Origin: a virus
Direction: 5' to 3' (one strand)
DNA: 50,979 nucleotides
IMG/VR virus record: IMGVR_UViG_3300009073_000007
Span: 1-50,979 of that record
The number at the start of each line of letters is the position of its first letter. Within the stretch, counting starts at the first letter, position 1. The position numbers and the translations under genes were made by a program. Of this stretch, positions 47,685-50,979 are shown one piece after another. The notes under the pieces are model-generated. The model saw only the letters and a program-made list of their open reading frames with translations. It made no database searches and was not told the DNA's origin.

Positions 47685-47781
47685 CAACATGACTACCCTT
47701 GACTGGTCTGTTATAGCAGTCTCTATATTGTTACTCATAGCGGCCTTTAACAACACCAAGCCACCAACAAAAGGAACATAA
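47677..47781 (+). CDS. Single-span microprotein (34 aa)
   Basis: The ATG overlaps the end of the DfrB-like gene. The product [20 protein letters not shown] is followed by [14 protein letters not shown]: one membrane segment and a short basic tail. An internal ATG at 47689 would shorten it by four residues. It fills the gap exactly to the next gene. Function unknown. Confidence 0.45.
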   Translation: MYSNMTTLDWSVIAVSILLLIAAFNNTKPPTKGT

Positions 47782-47782
47782 C

Positions 47783-47959
47783 ATGGAAGCAATTCTTGAG
47801 AGGATTAGTCAACACTTCACCCCTGCTGAGCTTGTTGACTTCCTCGATACGGAGTTCTCAGTGTTGTTCGACGGGGGGTCCTTTATGGACCTCCTGTCAG
47901 ACCACCTAGAAGACCTTAAAGAAGAGATTGGAATGATGGAGACTGAAGATGACGAATAA
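47783..47959 (+). CDS. Hypothetical acidic protein (58 aa)
   Basis: The ATG directly follows AAAGGAACATAAC. The product is helical and acidic (MEAILERISQHFTPAELVDF, then DLLSDHLEDLKEEIGMMETE). Charge and size recall phage proteins that mimic DNA or bind host factors, but nothing specific can be said. The stop overlaps the next gene by 11 bases. Confidence 0.6.
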   Translation: MEAILERISQHFTPAELVDFLDTEFSVLFDGGSFMDLLSDHLEDLKEEIGMMETEDDE

Positions 47960-48308
47960 CATTATTTTTGTATTTGGCTCAAACCTTTCAGGCCGACATG
48001 GAAAAGGGGCCGCCCTTCATGCTAGAAACCACTACGGGGCTGAGTATGGAATAGGGGAAGGCCGAACAGGAGATAGTTATGCCTTACCCACTAAGGATGA
48101 AAAACTAGCCTCCCTTCCTTTTTTAGAGGTAGTAGATAATATAGACACCTTCTTTATGTATGCCTTAGAAAATCCGGAACTGACTTTTAAGTTCACCCCT
48201 GTAGGAACAGGACTCGCTGGACAGAATAAGGAAGAACTGATAGAGATTTTGAAATCAGTTCATATACCAGACAATGTTCTCTTGACTGGGAGTTGGTTTA
48301 ATGAGTAA
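47949..48308 (+). CDS. Macrodomain-like protein (119 aa)
   Basis: The sequence begins FVFGSNLSGRHGKGAALHAR and continues GIGEGRTGDSYALPTKDEK and KFTPVGTGLAGQNKEELIEI. The Gly-Ser-Asn, Gly-x-Gly-Ala-Ala and second Gly-rich loop (GTGLAG) are spaced as in macrodomains, which bind ADP-ribose and related nucleotides or remove ADP-ribose. Many phages carry this short protein. In this setting it could counter ADP-ribosylation or handle NAD-derived products; substrate is unknown. Confidence 0.7.
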   Translation: MTNNIIFVFGSNLSGRHGKGAALHARNHYGAEYGIGEGRTGDSYALPTKDEKLASLPFLEVVDNIDTFFMYALENPELTFKFTPVGTGLAGQNKEELIEILKSVHIPDNVLLTGSWFNE

Positions 48309-48666
48309 AATGTCCACATACATCATCCATAAGATTTCCTTCTGGCCCTCCCCTAAGGTTCTCGACGACGAGAAGCTTGTCTACAAAGACGGAGCCTCTA
48401 AGAACGGGGAGCACCTTGATTGGATTGACCAAGAACGAGACCTTAAGAAAGACCTAGCAGCCCTTAAACGACACTTGAAAGAGTACGAGAAGGGCATCAC
48501 TGAGGACAAGGACTCAGGGGCTCACCCCTTAAGCCATGTAAGAGCCCGTTGTGGGATTATTATAGACAGTCTTCCTGTTCTGTGCAAAAGATGCAAAGGA
48601 TACGGAGAAGTTCAATGCGGAGCTGCTGTAGGTGATTGTTCAGAATGCAAAGGAACAGGGGAGTAA
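48301..48666 (+). CDS. Protein with DnaJ-type zinc-binding motif (121 aa)
   Basis: Residues 1-90 are charged and helical (DQERDLKKDLAALKRHLKEY). The C-terminus has CKRCKGYGEVQCGAAVGDCS followed by ECKGTGE: two Cys-x-x-Cys-x-Gly-x-Gly repeats, as in the zinc centre of DnaJ chaperones. The J-domain itself (His-Pro-Asp) is absent. It may bind unfolded protein or serve as a redox or scaffold module. It overlaps the macrodomain-like gene. Confidence 0.75.
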   Translation: MSKMSTYIIHKISFWPSPKVLDDEKLVYKDGASKNGEHLDWIDQERDLKKDLAALKRHLKEYEKGITEDKDSGAHPLSHVRARCGIIIDSLPVLCKRCKGYGEVQCGAAVGDCSECKGTGE

Positions 48667-48668
48667 AG

Positions 48669-48959
48669 ATGGACGTTAAATACCTCCTGAATAGAATTGA
48701 CGACTATCTTCTTTGGTCTTACGGATATTATGAATTAGATAAAAGCCTTGCAAGTGACAATATGTACGATACTTGCTGCTTGATTTTGCTTAGAAATTAT
48801 TCCAAGACACCTGATTGGTTCAAAAAGTTTGTCTCAAAAGAAGACTTAAGAGCTGGAACAGGATTTGCTCTTGAATGGAAGTCTCTCCCAGAGAAAGTCT
48901 TAAAGGCCATTATCAAAAAGGCTAAACAAACAGAAGAATGGAACCCTGAGCATGTCTAA
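48669..48959 (+). CDS. Hypothetical protein resembling the Ia region of NAD-dependent DNA ligase (96 aa)
   Basis: I start at the ATG at 48669 with GGGGAG upstream. The segment YYELDKSLASDNMYDTCCLI (about residues 22-41) resembles the tyrosine-pair and Ser-Asp-x-x-Tyr-Asp pattern of the NMN-binding region at the start of bacterial LigA. The catalytic lysine domain is absent. Phages carry such fragments whose role is unclear. The assignment is pattern-based only. Confidence 0.55.
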   Translation: MDVKYLLNRIDDYLLWSYGYYELDKSLASDNMYDTCCLILLRNYSKTPDWFKKFVSKEDLRAGTGFALEWKSLPEKVLKAIIKKAKQTEEWNPEHV

Positions 48960-49134
48960 CATGCCCAAGGAAGACCTTTGTAGGCCTTGCTCCATCGCCC
49001 TTGGCGGTAAGCCTGTTCCGGGATACCACACAGTGTGGGCTGGAACGTGTCCTGAGTGTGGCCTTGACGACGTAACTATTACCCCCGCAAGAGATTACTT
49101 GTGGGACGATTATAAACATTCATTATGGGATTAA
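48952..49134 (+). CDS. Small zinc-finger protein (60 aa)
   Basis: The product has four cysteines in two pairs, LCRPCSIA at 9-16 and CPECGLD near 33-39, a zinc-ribbon spacing. The tail is aromatic and acidic (ARDYLWDDYKHSLWD). It overlaps the previous gene by eight bases. One of several small zinc proteins in this arm. Confidence 0.6.
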   Translation: MSNMPKEDLCRPCSIALGGKPVPGYHTVWAGTCPECGLDDVTITPARDYLWDDYKHSLWD

Positions 49135-49138
49135 TACA

Positions 49139-49510
49139 ATGAATCAAATGCAAATTAAACATATCCGCCAAAGACTAACAGAGATGTTAGTTAAAAAGGA
49201 GAAAAAAATTAGAACATCCTTTGTTAAAAAGGAGGCCAATCCCCTTACTTTAGAGAAGCTCCAAAAAGAATTTAAAGAAGGCACTTTAAAATTAAGAAAG
49301 AAAAAACTTCATGGAAACTACCCTTCGTATTTGAATGATTTCTTTGATTTGTCTCACTACTCTCATAACATAACATATGATTTGAAAAAACAAGAAAAAG
49401 CTCTTAACACTTTAAAAGAAATGTATTCTAGAACTTTAGATGAACTCATCATAGGAGACTCAGAAGAGGCTCTTAGACTTTTAGCCGAATTTGACAAATA
49501 TGAAGTATAG
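49139..49510 (+). CDS. Hypothetical helical protein (123 aa)
   Basis: The protein is Lys-rich and almost all helix (HIRQRLTEMLVKKEKKIRTS, LEKLQKEFKEGTLKLRKKK), with a short aromatic middle (YPSYLNDFFDLSHYSHN) and an acidic end. Coiled-coil formation is likely. No family is recognised. It ends inside the next gene. Confidence 0.6.
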   Translation: MNQMQIKHIRQRLTEMLVKKEKKIRTSFVKKEANPLTLEKLQKEFKEGTLKLRKKKLHGNYPSYLNDFFDLSHYSHNITYDLKKQEKALNTLKEMYSRTLDELIIGDSEEALRLLAEFDKYEV

Positions 49511-49682
49511 AATTAAGGAAAGAGATTGTCAGACAACGTCAGGATATTTGGCTTGGACAATATATTATCCACAGTATAAGCCTAACCTTTTCTGGCTCCA
49601 TTGTGTGACACCCACAAGAGAGAAAGTTTTGTTCCTAACAAAAGAAGAAGCAGAAAGATATTTGAGTGAAATACAGAAGTAA
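49500..49682 (+). CDS. Hypothetical protein (60 aa)
   Basis: I chose the ATG at 49500; a TTG at 49491 would add three residues. The product (MKYRIKERDCQTTSGYLAWT, then LFWLHCVTPTREKVLFLTKE) looks like a small alpha/beta protein. Its last codons overlap the GTG start of the ribonucleotide reductase at 49666, a sign of coupling. Confidence 0.6.
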   Translation: MKYRIKERDCQTTSGYLAWTIYYPQYKPNLFWLHCVTPTREKVLFLTKEEAERYLSEIQK

Positions 49683-50979
49683 CAAAAACCCCGTCTTTAG
49701 GAGTAAATTCTCCGAGGACATATTCAACCAAAAGTATTCCCATGAGGGCGCTGAAACTTGGGATGAACTTTGTGGAACCCTTGTCGAGGATGTGTGTCGA
49801 GAGGATATGACACCCGACGAGAAGTCTCAGCTTACCGAGATTATGCGACAGTTAAAGTTCATCCCCGGTGGGCGCTACTTATACTATGCAGGGAGACCTG
49901 CTAAGTTCTTTAACAACTGTTATCTCCTTAAAGCCGAAGAGGACACCCGTGAAGACTGGGCTAATCTATCATGGCGCTCCGAGTCCTGTCTTATGACTGG
50001 TGGCGGTATTGGAATTGATTACTCAGTGTATCGCCCTAAAGACTCCCCCCTTGGACGCACAGGTGGCACAGCTAGTGGCCCTATACCCAAGATGCAGATG
50101 ATTAACGAAATTGGTCGTAATGTCATGCAAGGAGGCTCCCGAAGGTCTGCTATCTATGCCTCCCTCAATTGGGAACACGGAGACGCTCAAGACTTCCTGA
50201 CCGCCAAAGACTGGCATAACATGGCCGTAGGCTCTACTGGAAAGTCTCTTTGGGACATTAAACAAGAAGACTTCAACTTCCCCGCCCCTCTTGATATGAC
50301 CAATATTAGCCTTAACTACGACACTAAATGGCTTACAAATTATTGGGCCACAGGAGATTACGGTGACACATTTCTCAAAAACGTGGGACAAGCTCTCAAG
50401 ACTGGCGAGCCGGGGTTTAGTTTCAACTTCTTTGACAAGGAAAATGAGACGCTACGCAACGCTTGTACAGAAGTCACCTCAGCCGACGACTCAGATGTCT
50501 GTAATCTTGGCTCAATTAACCTTGGACGAGTGGATTCAATTGCTGAAATGGCAACGATTGTTGAGCTCGCAACAAAGTTCCTACTTTGTGGCACTCTTAG
50601 AGCTGACCTCCCCTACCGTAAGGTCTCAGAGGTTAGGGAACGAAACAGACGCTTAGGACTAGGCCTCATGGGTATCCATGAATGGCTCTTAAAGAAAGGA
50701 CATAAATATGAAGTTACGCCCGAACTACACTCGTGGCTCCAGACGTACCGTGGAGTTAGTGACAAAACAGCTATCAGCTTTGCGGATGAGCTTGGAGTAT
50801 CTCGACCAATCGCTGTTAGGGCAATCGCCCCCACAGGCAGCATTGGAATCCTCGCTGGTACGACTACAGGAATTGAACCTCTCTATGCAGTCTCTTATAA
50901 AAGACGTTTCCTCAAAGGTGGCTCACGGTGGCATTACCAGTACGTCGTCGATGGAACGGCACAAGAATTAATAGACATA
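49666..50979 (+). CDS. Ribonucleotide reductase, N-terminal part (class II, continues at 1-492)
   Basis: A GTG at 49666, inside the end of the previous gene, starts the frame MKYRSNKNPVFRSKFSEDIF; no ATG fits. Key features are NNCYLL (Cys near 85, one of the active-site pair), SCLMTGGGIGIDYS, NACTEVTSADDSDVCNLGSI with the radical-bearing and partner cysteines, and APTGSIGILAGTTTGIEPLY. The total is 560 residues, short for the monomeric class II enzymes (Lactobacillus enzyme about 739). The class is inferred from layout and the lack of a small subunit. The frame runs off the window end and resumes at base 1. Confidence 0.93.
   Translation, partial: MKYRSNKNPVFRSKFSEDIFNQKYSHEGAETWDELCGTLVEDVCREDMTPDEKSQLTEIMRQLKFIPGGRYLYYAGRPAKFFNNCYLLKAEEDTREDWANLSWRSESCLMTGGGIGIDYSVYRPKDSPLGRTGGTASGPIPKMQMINEIGRNVMQGGSRRSAIYASLNWEHGDAQDFLTAKDWHNMAVGSTGKSLWDIKQEDFNFPAPLDMTNISLNYDTKWLTNYWATGDYGDTFLKNVGQALKTGEPGFSFNFFDKENETLRNACTEVTSADDSDVCNLGSINLGRVDSIAEMATIVELATKFLLCGTLRADLPYRKVSEVRERNRRLGLGLMGIHEWLLKKGHKYEVTPELHSWLQTYRGVSDKTAISFADELGVSRPIAVRAIAPTGSIGILAGTTTGIEPLYAVSYKRRFLKGGSRWHYQYVVDGTAQELIDI
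50857..50979. repeat. Terminal direct repeat, right copy
   Basis: Identical to bases 1-123 and within the ribonucleotide reductase gene. Removing one copy restores the uninterrupted reading frame. See the left copy for interpretation. Confidence 0.95.

Larger units (their letters stand above)
26151..49971 (+). repeat. Dispersed nonamer AATCTATCA along the right arm
   Basis: Exact copies on the plus strand start at 26151, 27883, 28853, 29452, 29995, 31008, 32274, 34750, 38839, 42903 and 49963. Eight-base relatives (ATCTATCA) lie at 33223 and 37111. Several continue as AATCTATCATCATC. Four copies lie in gene leaders just upstream of a start codon (27917, 30028, 34761, 38895), two lie within the first 20 bases of genes, and others are inside coding sequence. 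One copy (6357) was seen in the left arm. About 0.1 copies would be expected by chance in this arm. Confidence 0.8.

Noticed and set aside
26151-49971. AATCTATCA as a phage sigma-factor -10 box, by likeness to the phiEco32 late promoter TAATGTATA
   Set aside because: The base before the motif is not constant, several copies are deep inside genes, and no sigma factor gene was recognised. Kept as an unexplained motif instead.

Overview
The window is the complete, or nearly complete, genome of a tailed double-stranded DNA phage with a short tail (podovirus morphology inferred from gene content). The first 123 bases (1-123) are repeated exactly as the last 123 (50857-50979), and one ribonucleotide reductase gene runs out of the right end and back in at the left. 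The molecule was therefore circular, or circularly assembled, with a unique length of 50,856 bp. No integrase, repressor or tRNA was recognised. There is no single-subunit RNA polymerase gene, and consensus sigma70-type promoters are present, so transcription probably relies on the host enzyme. A two-component spanin, lipoproteins and an M15 endopeptidase point to a Gram-negative host. A T7-like module order without an RNA polymerase, plus an apparently B12-dependent reductase, recalls the marine VpV262/SIO1-type podoviruses (Zobellviridae/Cobavirinae); this is an inference from layout.

The left arm (about 0.9-25.5 kb) is read leftwards and carries packaging, virion and lysis genes. From 25.5 kb downward these are the terminase small subunit, small genes including an HNH-like one, terminase large subunit, portal, scaffold, major capsid protein, decoration- and fibre-like proteins, adaptor, nozzle, a gp13-like protein, gp14-like protein, a 1545-aa gp16-like protein, an 850-aa ejection protein with a C-terminal lytic transglycosylase domain, tail spike, two membrane proteins, endolysin and overlapping spanins. 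A bidirectional terminator at 868-905 separates this arm from the end of the rightward arm.

The divergent control region (about 25.5-27.26 kb) has no protein gene. It holds a perfect-consensus leftward promoter overlapping a repeated 11-mer, a cluster of imperfect palindromes that may be iterons, and about 800 bases with many nested stems whose G-U pairs favour the plus strand. I read the last as a large structured non-coding RNA.

The right arm (27.26 kb to the end, continuing to 858) is read rightwards. It begins with small, probably early, genes and hairpin-rich leaders. Next comes a nine-gene block (30.4-38.8 kb) with gamma-glutamyl cyclotransferase, class I and class II glutamine amidotransferases, two GS-fold amidoligases and an ATP-grasp ligase. 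This looks like an amide- or peptide-bond-forming pathway. Then follow the replication genes: primase-helicase, family A polymerase, SSB-like protein, RecB/Cas4-like exonuclease, T7 endonuclease I homologue, a nucleotidyltransferase and a DEDD exonuclease. A type II (R67/DfrB-like) dihydrofolate reductase, zinc-finger proteins, a macrodomain-like protein and the ribonucleotide reductase complete the arm. A nonamer, AATCTATCA, recurs along this arm far above chance.

The most notable points are the amidoligase block, the DfrB-like gene with every catalytic residue of R67 retained, the large structured RNA candidate, and the dispersed nonamer.
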